The translations under genes and the position numbers were made by a program. From Geosiphon pyriformis (Eukaryota; Glomeromycota; Glomeromycetes; Archaeosporales; Geosiphonaceae), in NCBI GenBank assembly GCA_016748015.1, contig JAAOMT010000503.1, positions 152,972-209,324 of the forward strand: 56,353 bases of DNA, read 5' to 3'. This document shows positions 20,008-31,823 of the stretch, in pieces (within the stretch, counting starts at the first letter, position 1; every line of letters starts with the position of its first letter). Below the pieces are notes generated by a model, which had not been told where the DNA came from, searched no databases, and was given only the letters and a program-made list of their open reading frames with translations.

Positions 20008-22122
20008 CACTAAAGCCTTAAAAGAAAACTTATTCAAAGAAAACATTCTTTGAATAATTTCAAACAATGTAGTACTATCAATCAATTCAACTAGTCATTT
20101 AGCTATTTTAAAGACATCAGTCTTTACAATAGCAGATTCATGTTTTCAAAAAGACATCAAGTTAGAAAACACCTTATCACTTAAACCAAACAGATGCTCT
20201 GAATCACCAGACATATTAACATCCTTTATGCAACATTTTTTTTAAAGAAACCACTTTTCTTCTCAACTTATCAACAATTTTACTAAAGAAATCCATATGT
20301 ATCATAACCTCATTAATCCTAAAGCCAAGATTACTGCTTGAGATTAAATCCCTATTAATAAATTGTTTAAACAATTTGACCAAAGAACCAACTGGTTTAA
20401 CAATAGACTCAACCAAAACAGAAAGCTTAACCAAATCAAATTCCAAAGAAGCCAATTGAAAAGACATCAATAAATTATTAACAACCATAAAAAGAGGAGT
20501 AAAAACTGCCAAAAAAAAAACTCAGAAGAATTCAGAGAAACAAAAGCCTTTACATAAAAAACACCACCTACAAAACATGTTTTAAACATCTTAGGAGCCT
20601 TAAAAGAAGAAAGTAGAGAAACTTTGCAGTCTATAATTAGATGGTCCACTTCTTGACACTTAAAGCAATGCCAACAACCAGAAGTTTCTCACCAAATATA
20701 GCATTTTTTTAAGATACCAGTCTTGATAACTGCAGAATCCAAATCAACTTGAGAACCAAATATAACCAGAGCAAACTGGAAATAATAATCAGACTTAGGA
20801 GAATGAAAAATGAAACATGTCTGACTACCAACTTGGGAAATTAAATTACTAATCTCAAAAGCAGTGCAGCAAGAAGAAAGATTGACCAATTTGGTCTTAA
20901 ATTTATCATGAGACAGAATAGTCTCATTTTAATTCATCAAGGAGAAAATTCTAATACTATTCTTGCCTACCAAAACTAATTAATGATTTAAAGCAGACAC
21001 AACAAAATTCAACTTCTCAAAATAAACAACTACATATTGCCAAATGTCAATAAGCTTTAGCACAACATGATTAACCATACCAAAAACACTGAAAGCTGTC
21101 TTAATATTAGCAGCAGACACACCTAAAGGCACATTATGCAGCACAACAGCAGCAGAAGGGAAGCCAAACTCAGAAATCACCAAAGACTTGGCAATTTTAA
21201 GAGTGGCAAGATGAACAGAGCTTGAAAGCTCGACCAAAAATGCAGCATTCAAAGAGTTTTGGGAAGCAAACACCATACAAAAAAGTTTTACATTGTCTTT
21301 TACAACTGATTTCACATTCAAAAAACCATGCACAGATTAAAAAACAGCTCTAACATAAGCCAATTTAATCTTAAAAATAATACTAGACACCAAAATAGAG
21401 ACTATCTATCCAGCAAATCTTTGATAACTAGTAATAGTTTCTCAAGCACTACTAACAACAGCATCAGAAACCAGAGGAGAAGATGATTCAGTTTCTATTT
21501 GGTCAGCCCAGTTCTTAATAACAGATGACACCACAGAAGATGATTGTTTTATTTCTAAAACCAATAATAATCTGTTAAAAAACACTATATTTGACAATTC
21601 AACCAGTAGTTGATCTTGGCCCATCTTAGATAATATGTCAGATAATACAACAAAAATCTTATTTAAGATCTTATTTGAAACCACAAAGGAGTTCGGTGTA
21701 ACAATAGCAGAAACAAGCAATTGCTCCTATTTTTCTGAATTTTTGGTCTTTTTGACTATTTTTTTTGAAGAGGAGGTGCTAAAAGCAAACATTAAAGCTA
21801 TAAAGAAAAATACCAACTTGTTAACTGGTCTATTATTAAACACTTTTAGACTCTTAGTAGGGATGGAGACAATACTGGAACTAACCCAAGTGTGTTTTTT
21901 TGAAAGAATTTTTACTGATAAAAAACCAGCCAAAGATGGGGAGGTTGCTTTAGTAGCTACCAAAAACAGCTTTTCACAATTACTAAATAAAGGGAATACT
22001 TCTAAAATGTTCTGTCTGGTTGTTTTTACAACAGAAAAAGCTTCTCTGGTTGAAATTTTATTAGATATCTTAGGAAAAATATTAGATACAGCTTTTTCAC
22101 TCTTTGCTCTGGTCATAGTCAT
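20005..22122 (-). pseudogene. LINE-B1 ORF1 (RRM plus CCHC protein)
   Basis: About 700 codons. N-terminus MTMTRAKSEKAVSNI, then a Ser/Lys-rich part (STSSSKKIVKKTK); an RRM-like block at about 21160-20995 (AVVLHNVPLGVSAANIK, FSVFGMVNHVVLK, WQYVVVYFEKL); a zinc knuckle near 20675-20630 (CFKCQEVDHLIIDC) with all four ligands C-C-H-C present; and a helical C-terminal region (KLSVLVESIVKPVGSL, MDFFSKIVDKLRRKV). The frame is constant from 22122 to about 20515, then shifts at an A-run near 20511-20520. In-frame stops are few for this window. It ends at TAG 20007-20005 inside the shared tail. It is distinct in sequence from ORF1 of LINE-A, C and D but has the same domain order. Confidence 0.75.
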
Positions 22123-22140
22123 AAAATTAAGAAAACAAAA

Positions 22141-22722
22141 AGTTTATGATTCTATTAGTTTTATAATCACAAACAAAAATATGTTAAAAAAAATAGTTAA
22201 AAAATATAAAAAAAAGGGAAATAAAAAAAACTATTTTTTTATAAAAATCTTATGTTTTTATTACAACCAGAAAATTAGCAAAAAAAAACTTTTTAATTAT
22301 AATATTGTGATTATAATTAATATAATTAAAAACAAATCAATTGATTATATTTTTTGGTAATTATTTTTAAATAATAAATACAGATATAAAATATTAAAAC
22401 ATAATAAAATTTGTTGTTATTAAATTACATATATTAATTTCTAATTTTTATTGGCATTTTTTAGATTGTCAAGTTTTTTGTATCTAATTTAGATTTGTAA
22501 TTAAATTGTATTATAATTGAACTAATTGTTAATTTGTTATTATTTTGTTGTTAATTAATATTTATTAAATTAATTTTAATAATATAATTTTTTTTACATG
22601 TTTTTAATATTAATTTTTATAATATATATTGTAATTTTTTGCATGAAAGTATTATATTTAATTTAAAATATTATAATAACATTATAAATTAAAAATAGTA
22701 TTTATTTATTTATTTTTTATTA
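22141..22722. other. AT-rich spacer between B1 and B2
   Basis: Very AT-rich. Its left part includes the 5' leader of B1, with A-runs and an inverted pair AAAAAAATAGTT / AACTATTTTTTT at about 22189-22247. No gene seen. Confidence 0.5.
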
Positions 22723-22845
22723 AAGTTTAACAAGTGAAACCCAAAAGCTACCTAGAATAATACATTAAAGAATCAATCTAAACTAGGAGTTAATCATGCA
22801 TTTTTTACATGTGATTAGCCACTCAGACCAGTCAAAAACACACTA
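22723..22845 (-). repeat. Shared LINE 3' tail, copy in B2
   Basis: From the TAG stop to the A-rich end. It keeps AATCA...TGATT around ATGCATTTTTTACATG and CCTAGA/ACTAGG. Very similar to the LINE-E tail although the upstream genes differ (ORF1 here, ORF2 there). Confidence 0.8.
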
Positions 22846-24946
22846 TGCTGATGCTACAGAAGAAAACTTACCCAAAGATGACATTTTTTGAATAACAGAA
22901 AACAAAATTACACTGCAAGAAACCAAACCAACTAGTCACTTAGCAGTTTTAAAGAGATCAGTTTTAACATTAACAGACTTATGCTTCCAAAGGGACATTA
23001 AGTTGGAAAACACCTCATCACCCACAACAGACAGAAGCTCTGAATTACCAAACATATCAATGTCTTCCATACAGCATTTTTTTTTTAAAAAAACCACTTC
23101 CCTTCCTAACTTATCAACAGTCTTATTAAAGAAACCCATATACACCAAAATCTCATTAATCTTAAAACCAAGAGCACTACTTGAAACCAAATCACCATTA
23201 ATAAACTGTTCAAAAATTGTAACCAAAGAGCCAATAGACTTAACAATAGACTCAACCAAAACAGAAAGCTTAGTCAAATTAGATTCCAAAGAAGACAGTC
23301 AGAATAGCACCAAAAGATCACTAACAACAACTGGAGAAAAAACAAGAGGTAACAAAGATGGAAATCCAGAGGAGGCCAAAAGAGCAGAAGTCTTAGCATA
23401 AGACTTAGAACCAACAAAGTGTGGTATAAACATCTTAGAAAACTTGGAAGGGGAAGGTAAAGAAATCTTACAATCTGCAGCCAGATGGCCTAATTCTTGA
23501 TGCTTGAAACAACACTAACAATCAGGAGTTTCCTATCAAATATGGCATTTTCTCAATGTATTAGTTTTGACAATAGCAGAGTCCAAATTAGCTTGAGAAC
23601 CAAATATGACCAAAGCAAACTGGAAATAATAACCAGATTCAAGAAAATGAGGGATAAAACATGTCCGACCATCAACTTAAGAAATTATATTACTGATTTC
23701 AAAAGCTGTGCATCCAGAAGAAAGATTGACCAACTTGGCCTTAAACTTATCACAAAACAAAATAGTCTTATATTGATTCACCAGAAGAAGGATTCTGACA
23801 CTATCTTTGTTCACCAAAACTAATCAATAATTCAAAGCAGATATAGCAGAGTCCAATTTTTCAAAATAAACCACTACATACTGCCAAACACCAGTAGATT
23901 TCAGCACAACACGAGTGACATTACCAAACACACTAAGAGCCATCTTAATGTTAGCAGCAGACACATCCAAAAGCACATCATGCAGTACAACAGCAGCGGA
24001 AGGAGAACCAAACTCAGAAATTACCAAAGACTTAGCAATTTTGAAGGTGGCCAAATGTACAGAGCTTGTAAGCTCAACCAAAAATGCAGCTTCCAAAGAC
24101 ACTTAAGAAGCAAACTCCACACAAAACAGTTTTACATTGTCTTTTAATACTGACTTTATACCCAAGAAACCATGTACTAACTGAAAAACAGTCTTAACAT
24201 GAGCCAATTTAATCTTAAAAGTAGCACCAGATACCAGAGTAGAGGCCACTTACTCAACAAACTTTTGACAACTAATAATAGTTTCCCAAGCACCACCAAA
24301 AGTAGCACCAGAAACTAGAGGAGAAGATAATTCAGTTTTTATTTAATCAGCCCAGTTCCCAAAAACAGGTGACTCAACAGGAGAAAATTGTTTTGCTTTT
24401 AAAACCAGTGATGATTTACTAAAAGACACCACATTTGGCAACACAGCCAGTGGTTAATCTAAGTCTATCTTGGACAACATGCCAGATAATACTATAGAGA
24501 TCTCATCTAAAATCTCATTGGAAACCACAAAGGGGTTCAGTGTAACAATAGCAAAAGCAAGTAACTGCCCCCACTTTTCTGAACTTTTGGTCTTTTTGAC
24601 CATTTTTTTTGAAGAAGAGGTGCTAGCAGCACCAAATGTAGAAGCTATAGAGAGAAAGACCAGCTTGTTAACTGGAGTGGAGACAACACTGGGACTAATC
24701 CAAGTATATCTTTTTGAGGGAACTTTGACTGGTGAGAAACCAGCCAAAAATGAGGAAGTTGCTTCAGTATGCTTCAGTAGTTACTAAAGGCAGCTTATTA
24801 CAATTACTGAGTAAAAGAAAGGCTTCTAAAATGTTCTGTCTAGTTGCTTCTACAACAAAGAGAGCTCTTTTGATTGAAATTTTATTAAATATCTCAGGAC
24901 AGATATCAGGTACAGCTTTTTTACTCTTTGCTCTGGTCATGATCAT
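22843..24946 (-). pseudogene. LINE-B2 ORF1 (RRM plus CCHC protein)
   Basis: Homologue of the B1 product. N-terminus MIMTRAKSKKAVPDI; a frameshift near 24765-24750, where a short CTTCAGTATG-type direct repeat occurs; STSSSKKMVKKTK; an RRM-like block at about 23990-23840 (AVVLHDVLLDVSAANIK, FGNVTRVVLK, WQYVVVYFEKL); and a zinc knuckle near 23510-23470 reading CFKHQELGHLAADC, in which the second Cys is His while B1 keeps Cys. The helical C-terminus is better preserved (22936-23289). There are around nine in-frame stops. It ends at TAG 22845-22843 in the shared tail. Confidence 0.72.
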
Positions 24947-25086
24947 AAAATTAAGGAAAAAAAAAGTTAATTTTTCTGTTGCTGCATTTATTTTTTGTTT
25001 AATTTTTTATAATTTTATCTATTTTAAATTTAATATTGCTAAAAACCAAAATCAATTTATTATTATTATTATTATTTTTTTATTTC

Positions 25087-25208
25087 GTTTAACAAATGCA
25101 GCCCAACCACTATCTAGTATACAGATACAAGCTAAGTAAATCTAACTAAATATGGCTCACACATTTGCTACATGTGACTAGTCACTCAGGCCAATCTAGG
25201 CAATACTA
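25087..25208 (-). repeat. Shared LINE 3' tail, copy in LINE-C
   Basis: From the ORF2 TAG stop to the A-rich end. It is the most diverged of the five tails; CACA...TGTG around the ACATG hairpin is kept, and the CTAGT/ACTA pair is weak. Confidence 0.65.
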
Positions 25209-26924
25209 CACACCTACATAAACTTTGATACTATCACAAATACCAGAAAAAAAAAGGCTAGCCTTACGCAAATCAAAACTGATAGCAAATGTCTCATCAA
25301 TCCCAAGAAGACGAACAATTCTACCAGACAAATGTTTAATAGAGTCAGCTGAAAGACCAATGGGAATTTCCAAAGCACAAACCAAACCACAATGTTCTAT
25401 GTCCACTCTAAACTTAGTCCTGGGTAACCACAAACCACACTGGTGTTTTTCAGCCAGGCGTCAAACAAAATCAGCCACCACCAAAACAGTCCGATTATGA
25501 TCCTTGAAATGCACAGTAGCTTCATTGACTTATTCTCTTAGTACAAAGCCTTTACACAATTGCATATACACTCCTGAATTATGACAATCAGCAAGCAGAA
25601 TACACAACATAGGAGAGGATGCCGAAAAGCAGTCCACTAGCAATGACTTCCACAAAGTGGTCCTGCCCAACAAAATATCAGCATGCACAGCTGCTTCACT
25701 TCGACAAGTAAACACATGATCCGACAATTCAACATCACCACACATCAAACAGAAAATCCCAGGATAACATTTATTATACAATCTTTTATGAATGGCAACT
25801 GGTAACTTCTTATAAACCACCTTCATTAAATAAGTACAGAGAACAGCTGAAGCTTGGCTTGTAAAGCCCAACAGCATGTGAGAGTCTGGGTGCCAAACTG
25901 AAGCCGTACACTTCTAATCAACCCTTACAATCAAATCTTCATTGATCACTACAGAGCCAGGACCAGCTTTCTATTGAGCACGACAAATAGATCTATAAAT
26001 ATCCCGAACAAAATGTCAAGCATTGTCCAAGACAACCTGACCATGAGCCATGACATACCTTTCCCGAACACTTATAAGAAGAGACAAATTGGAGTGAGCA
26101 GTGTGCCCAGCCAAAGCATTGGCCTTGTTATTGTGAGCATCATCCAAATGGCCCTTTACTTTTACCCACCCAACAGAAAAGTTCTTATCCTCAATCAACT
26201 TGTGAATATAATGCCTTTTCATCCAACATTTGTTCCTGAAATCAGGAGCAATTAAACCCAATTCTGAAGCACACACATCAATAGTAGTCTGACTATCAAT
26301 GTTAATAACAACCAAGCATGAAAAAGGAACACATTTCAGTGCCAGGACAACAGTGTGAAGTTCAGCCATAGTAGAAGAAAGCAACCCACTGACCTCAATG
26401 CCAATACCCATACCAGCATCAAGAAAATAAGCTGCAGCCCTACCCACAACCTCAGCAGTGTTCAAATGAGACAAAGAACCATCAGTATACACTGTGAAGG
26501 TATCAGACCAGAATTCATGCAAATGTTTTCGAACAACCAAATATCTTTCCAAATCAAAAAAGTTTGAGCCACCAGAGACTGTGAACAAACCACCAGGAAT
26601 GAGACAGTGACCATCCATGTATGCAGAAACTTTGGAGTACCACAAGAGTACAGGACCCCTGGAACTTAGTTTCTTCCAGTGGCGAAAAGTCCTCCAACTG
26701 AGAACTGATCTATCTTTGCCTAATAACTTGTCACCAAAGGCAACACCAAAACACTTTAAAGAGAAAACCACACCAAAATAAAAAGAGCTATCCAAAATCG
26801 TCGACACAGGGAAGCGACCAGCACCACAAAAAGCACAAAGCAAATTGTTGACCAGATATATATCATTGTTCAAAAAAATTCTAACCATACCAGTAAGAAA
26901 ATTGTTAGAGAGATTAACTCTCAA
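25206..26924 (-). pseudogene. LINE-C ORF2, C-terminal part: RNase H and zinc motif
   Basis: RNase H removes template RNA after first-strand synthesis. Catalytic residues in order: YTDGS (Asp), STMAELH (Glu), NIDSQTT (Asp), then KGHLDDAHNNKANALA, where the usual fourth Asp is Asn. After RNase H comes a C-x2-C-x8-H-x3-C motif (CLMCGDVELSDHVFTC, about 25774-25727), typical of C-terminal knuckles of LINE replicases. The protein ends at TAG 25208-25206 at the start of the shared tail. Stops at 26016, just after it, 25918, 25530 and one near 25460; several sit where LINE-D has Trp or Arg. All segments are in the same frame as the RT and endonuclease. Confidence 0.85.
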
Positions 26925-27125
26925 CTTAACAGAATGTCACAAAGAGTTTAACAGAGCTTACCCTAATATCTGTAGATCCAAAAAATGGTGTTCAAACAAA
27001 TGCCCCAGAATACCAGATGCATTTGAGAACCAAACCAATGAAGCCACCTTTCCTTCAGCCTGGATCTGTTCAAAAGTCTTCATGCCATAAAGGGAGAGAT
27101 AATGTAAAGCCTTACTGGGAAAATC

Positions 27126-28682
27126 TCAAGACAAATTTGCTTTAGATTTGAGACCCTTTCTTAACATAACATCCCATTTCAAGCAGACACTCTTAGAAAC
27201 AAAGCTGAATTGTGTGTGATAGCTGACAATAGGTTGCAGGACTGAAGACACCAAGTACACAAATTGTTTATCCGTCAAAGCTTTCCTGAGAACCATATTG
27301 AAAAAGAACCTGACATCCGATTGAGCTTTGGCTAAACTAGACTTAGACAATCTGTTTGTTAACAAGAAAATGCCCAGATATCTATGAGTCTCACCCTGTT
27401 TAGCAATAGAGATAAATAGTCCATTAATATGCAGAGACGCATCTGAAACTCTTTTGTTGATAGAAATTGCCACAGTTTTTTCACTGTTAATTGTGATATC
27501 ATTGATCTCAAAAAATTTGCCCACAATATCCAATATATGTTGTGTTGATGCTTGATTATTACCAATCCAGATAGTATCATTCACAAATGCACCTGCCATA
27601 AAAAATGAAGACTGACCACCACTAGACTCAATATGGCCAGATTTTGCTACAAAGTTGGTATTAATTCTGTAACTATATAAATGTTCATGATCTTTAACCT
27701 TACACAACAAAGAGTTATAAAAAATCCTCCACAAGAGAGAAGAGAAGACCTCTCCTTGATTCAAACCATCCAGCACGCAGTATTCATCCAAAAGGCCAAA
27801 ATCAGTCATCACTCTATTAATCCTGCTCACATGTAAGTTTCCAAAAAATGACACAAATCTGTCACACATTTTGATTTGCTTCAAACTGGCTTCCAACTGC
27901 TGCCAACCAACATAATCATAGGTCTTACGCATATTCTGCAACACCAACCAAACCTCCCTATTTTTCTCCAGAACATCTTCCATGATTGAACCAACAGCAA
28001 AAACTGGAGATTGAGTGGAAATACCCTTCAGAACTGAGAAATTGTCACCCTGGAGAACATCAAATCCAGAACAGGCCAAAGAAATACAGTCAGACAATAA
28101 TTTAGAGAGTATCTTTCTGGCTGTCTTAATTAATGCAATGGGCCTTGTATTCATAAGAATGCCATCCCATTTATATGGTTTGGGGATCATAGAAACCCAA
28201 GCTCTTTTCCAAAGGGCCAGAATCTCACTGATATTTAGGCAAAAATTTAAGAGACCCAATAAACACTTAAGCATATCATTACTACAATGTTTCCATAGCT
28301 CATTAGAGATACCAGACAAGCCAGCTGCTTTGCCATCAGATAGGTCCAAAATCACATTCACTAATTCACTGAAATGGATGTCATTTATAACATCAGAGAA
28401 GGCATTATCTTTCACATAATCCAAAGGCACGTATTGGTGGGCCCACCTGAAGGACATCACTGAAGGTGAAATACGCTCCTTCATCCAGTTAACCATAATA
28501 CTATTGACCCTGCTTTTCACCTTAATTGGATCCAAAACCAGTTTATTGGCTATGACCAAGTGGTCCAAAACAACCTTATGAAAAGACTGCTCCAAAATAC
28601 TTCTAATTATGTCCCCTTTGTTAGAACTGAAATTCTCTATGCATTTATTGATGGCACTCTGGATCGCTGTATTCCTCGCCAC
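27126..28682 (-). pseudogene. LINE-C ORF2, reverse transcriptase part
   Basis: A 518-codon open stretch. Motifs: DGKAAGLSGISNELWKH (fingers), KRAWVSMIPKPYKWDG, RPIALIKTARKILSKLL, the first catalytic block with KTYDYVGW, LNQGEVFSSLLW, and the palm active site AFVNDTIW (about 27595-27572). The expected F-x-DD has become V-N-D, so the first Asp is lost by one G-to-A change. LINE-D has lost the second Asp instead (FVDN). The C-side includes HRYLGIFL and the thumb. The first Met here is internal to ORF2, not a real start. Confidence 0.88.
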
Positions 28683-29891
28683 TCTGGATTTATAATACTT
28701 AGACTTCTTATAACACTTTCTAACCTAAAACAGATGCTTGAACACCTCCACCAAATCAGCCCCATTTTAAACCAAAAAATCAAACTTGAAAGTCTCTTTA
28801 TAATCAACCAGAAACTACCTCTTGATTAGATGATCACACTTACACTTATCACTTGTATTCAAACTCTTGACAATCTTAGCCACCAATAACTCAAGTCTAA
28901 GGAACCTCGATGAATGTCTGTTTTTTGAACAGTCAAATTTGCTAAACCAGCGCTTAGAAAACATAGCATCAGCAGCTCTTACCATAATTCCACACAACAC
29001 GTCCCATATCTCATCCAGATTACTGAGAACCTTAGCACTCAGAAAACTGCCTATGACCAAAGAGAGAACAGCAGACACATTATCCTTAAACTGTAATTAT
29101 TTGGAAGGATCAGCATCCTTAAAGTCAAACTTCCATCTGTTTCTGTTGGCCTGTTTGTGAATACTGTTTAGCTGAACATCAAGAAGACTCACCAATCCAA
29201 TTAAAACTGAAATCATCTTATAATCCATATCAAAAAACTCCATAACTGCGCCAATGTCCCACTTCATTAGAACAGAAACCAAGTTTTCACTGACAAAAAT
29301 ATAATCAATAACTTTTTCCACATCTTTGGAGTTGTTCCATGTAGGTGAACTAGCCAAAAAATGTTCTTTAAAAGAGTTAACAAGACCCAGATCTGCACAT
29401 TTTCTGAAACTAACACTTTTCTTGGTATCTAATTCATTGAAGTCTCCACCCAAGATAACAAAAGAGCTTAAGTTGATAGCACTAGTGATTAAAGAGTTGA
29501 CAGCAAAAGCCTGACCAAATTGCACACCAGCAGACACATCTGCATAGATACCCAAGATTGTAACCAAAAGTTTGCCCTTAAATAAGAGGCTAATTGAAAT
29601 CAACTGACCAGGAATTTCATCAATTTTTGAAACATGCCGAACCACAGAAGAGTTTATAATAACAGCCACGCCAGCACCAAAAGAACCTGTATCAAGCTCT
29701 GATGTGAAAATGCAAACACCAGGGAACTTATTCATGATCCACGGCTTAACACCAGATTTTAACTTTGTCTCCGTAATGATAAAAATGTCATTTCCAGAGT
29801 CCATGTGCCATCTAACTACATTGTCCTGTTTGGCAGGAATGTTCATGCCTCTCACATTACATGTCGTAATTCTCCAAACCAAACTGTTCAT
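28683..29891 (-). pseudogene. LINE-C ORF2, endonuclease part and linker
   Basis: ATG 29891 starts MNSLVWRITTCNVRGMN. Motifs: TETKL (catalytic Glu), GIYADVS, ILGGDFNELD, VIDYIFVSEN, and FFDMDY, where the catalytic His is Tyr. The endonuclease is open until TAA at 29097; the linker to RT has further stops at 28815 and about 28762 and 28722. No frameshift separates it from RT. ATG 29891 overlaps the ORF1 stop as ATGA, so it is preferred over the upstream in-frame ATG at 29960, which would lie inside ORF1. Confidence 0.88.
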
Positions 29892-31702
29892 TGAAATAAA
29901 GAAGAGACTGCAGAACCTGAACCAGCACACATCTGATCTAACTTTTCCAATACTGAACAAACCAAAGCTTCGAGAGCCATCAACTTTGACTGCAAACAGC
30001 CCACTTTTGAAGTCAAAATTTTTGAATCATTTGAACCCAAATTCAAGACACCAGAAGAAACTGAAGAGGGAGGAAGAACCACAGACTTAGAATTATCCAG
30101 AACCATATCTAAACCAAATTCCACATTTGCCATAACAGAGATAACCAAGGGCTGAGAAGAGGAGGCAAGAGTCATGAGCACCAGATTTAAATTGTTAAGT
30201 TTGTTTACAATACCAGACACTTTATCTGTGAGAAGTTCTAAAAAACACTCCAAAGAAGCGAGACAAGTCTCCAAAATTGAATAAACAGAAACCACAAGAG
30301 ACAAATGACCAACCACATCTGAGACACCAGAAGAGGAGCCAAAACCAGAACCAAAACCATTAGACGAAGATACCAGAGAGACAACCTGGGCCCATAATTT
30401 GCCACCAAATACAGCTGGTCAAGAAATAGGCACACTCTTTTTCACATACAGCTTGGCCAACTAGAGATAGTTCTTATTAGAAACAACCCTTTTAAATAAC
30501 TTGGACAGTTTAGGAGAAGTTGAAATCTCAGCATCACACTCTAGAACAGAATGACCAAGTTTTCCATACCGTTCACACTGAACCAGGTCCAATCTAGCCC
30601 AAAAAAGTCTCACCTCACCAAAAATAGGCTCCATACAAAATGCAGACTCTAATGCCTCATTATTTTCAACAAATCATAGCACAACAAACTCTATTGCCAG
30701 TGTCTAAGGATCAATTTATGACACAAGTTTTTCCATTAGCTCCTGCCAAAAGATTACCAAGATCATGAGCTGTTGTTCCCACCAGCAAAGTAAACAAAAG
30801 TGCCTTATACCAATCTCTAGATGCCCATGTCTCACAATCTCCCACAGTCTTGGCCATGCGCACTGAATTTTTTCTGATCAAGAAAGACCACTTAGCTGCC
30901 AACTGATTTCCCTGACTCGATTTGGCAAACTACCAAACTCGGATACTACAGTGATGATCATGTCCTTAGGCATATTCATGGGAATTTCTTTGATCACTAC
31001 AGCCCAATCTGAGTGAAGCTCTTGTTTTCTTACATCATTGTTTATAATGATCTTTTCTTTTTTGGCCAATAATACAGCTTTCCTCATGCTCTTCTCAGAA
31101 GTAAATGTCAATCAGATGATCTTTTCAAATTTTGAGGGGGTAGTGGTTCCCCCAAAACCATTGATTTTTGAAAAAATTTTTCTGATGAACTGAGTTTTTT
31201 GCATAGCCGATTTCTCTTCCATAGCCAAAAGATTGATGTCTAAAGCAAATGATTTCTTAACTGACACCTTCACAAAAGTTTTGATGACCTTGGAATCAAT
31301 CTAAATCTTATCCAAAGAAACCTTTTTCCTAAGAGGAAGCAGAAAGGGCTCCACCTTTTCATCCATTTCAAAGTCAGGAGAACCAATAGAAGAACCAAAA
31401 TTCACACCAGTATTCACATGTTTAGCCTTGGAAGTATTAACAGCCGAGTTCAAGAGAGAACCATCAAAACCACCAAACATATTAACATTTTCATCATCCC
31501 CAAATAGGCTCTCCACATCAAAATATACACTAGCACCAGAATCAAACTTCAAAAAAATATCCTTTTTATCACCAGAGTGTTTAATATTTCCAAGAGAAGC
31601 CTTCTTTTTTTGTAAAAATGAACCACCAGCAGGACTGTGAAACATGCCCTTAGAAGTCTTCTTATTAGACATGCTGCCATTAAAGACAGCCTCCAAATCC
31701 AT
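29888..31702 (-). pseudogene. LINE-C ORF1 (RRM plus zinc knuckle)
   Basis: Starts MDLEAVFNGSMSNKK at 31702. Same order as LINE-A ORF1: Ser/Lys-rich N-terminus, RRM-like block (VVIKEIPMNMPKD near 31000-30960), a second block with LVGTTAHDLGNLL, a zinc knuckle near 30570-30530 reading CERYGKLGHSVLEC (second Cys is Tyr), and a helical Ser/Leu-rich tail. Stops at 31301, 30711 and about 30467 and 30423, plus at least one disrupted stretch near 30935-30905. It ends TGA 29890-29888, overlapping the ORF2 start. Confidence 0.82.
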
Positions 31703-31744
31703 AACAAAAGAATTGTTAGTTAAAGAAATGTTAATATATTATTA

Positions 31745-31823
31745 ATAAGAAAAACAAAAAACTTCTTTTTCAGAAAATAACTCATTGGGGATTTTTGGAG
31801 GTAAGAAGGAAAGAAGTTTTTTT
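31745..31823 (-). repeat. 5'-terminal inverted repeat of LINE-C
   Basis: AAAAAACTTCTTT and AAAGAAGTTTTTT flank about 45 bases at the 5' end of the LINE, upstream of ORF1. LINE-D has the same arms (51418-51482). LINE-A has AAAAACTTTTTT with AAAAAAGTTTTT, changed on both arms; it is now split by Ty3-c. Confidence 0.6.

Larger units (their letters stand above)
19870..22140 (-). mobile_element. LINE-B1: ORF1-only LINE-like unit
   Basis: On the minus strand it has a single ORF1-type gene (22122 to 20005), then the same 3' tail that ends the full LINEs, then poly(A) (the T-run at 19871-19881). There is no endonuclease, RT or RNase H sequence. LINE-B2 has the same structure, so loss of ORF2 predates both or is the normal form of this family. 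Movement would need replicase from a full LINE, through the shared tail; that is inference. Confidence 0.7.
22723..24960 (-). mobile_element. LINE-B2: second ORF1-only LINE-like unit
   Basis: Same plan as B1: one ORF1-type gene (24946-22843), the shared 3' tail, then an A-rich end. B1 and B2 align along their whole length but differ at many positions, and the spacers on each side differ, so they look like two insertions or an old duplication. No ORF2 domain is present. Confidence 0.7.
25087..31823 (-). mobile_element. LINE-C: non-LTR retrotransposon, complete in layout
   Basis: 5' leader with inverted repeat (31823-31703), ORF1 (31702-29888), ATGA overlap, ORF2 (29891-25206: endonuclease, RT, RNase H, zinc motif), shared 3' tail and an (AAT)n-rich end at 25060-25083. 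Total about 6.7 kb. Domain order resembles RNase H-bearing LINE clades such as Tad or R1/I; I cannot place it further by eye. It is interrupted only by nonsense codons in ORF2. Confidence 0.88.

Noticed and set aside
21635-22360. 241-codon plus-strand frame
   Set aside because: It lies antisense to LINE-B1 ORF1, which has domain evidence and a homologue in B2. The right end is only AT-rich leader.
19870-24960. B1 and B2 as a recent tandem duplication
   Set aside because: They differ at many positions, have different frameshifts and different flanking spacers, so a recent duplication is unlikely. An old one remains possible.
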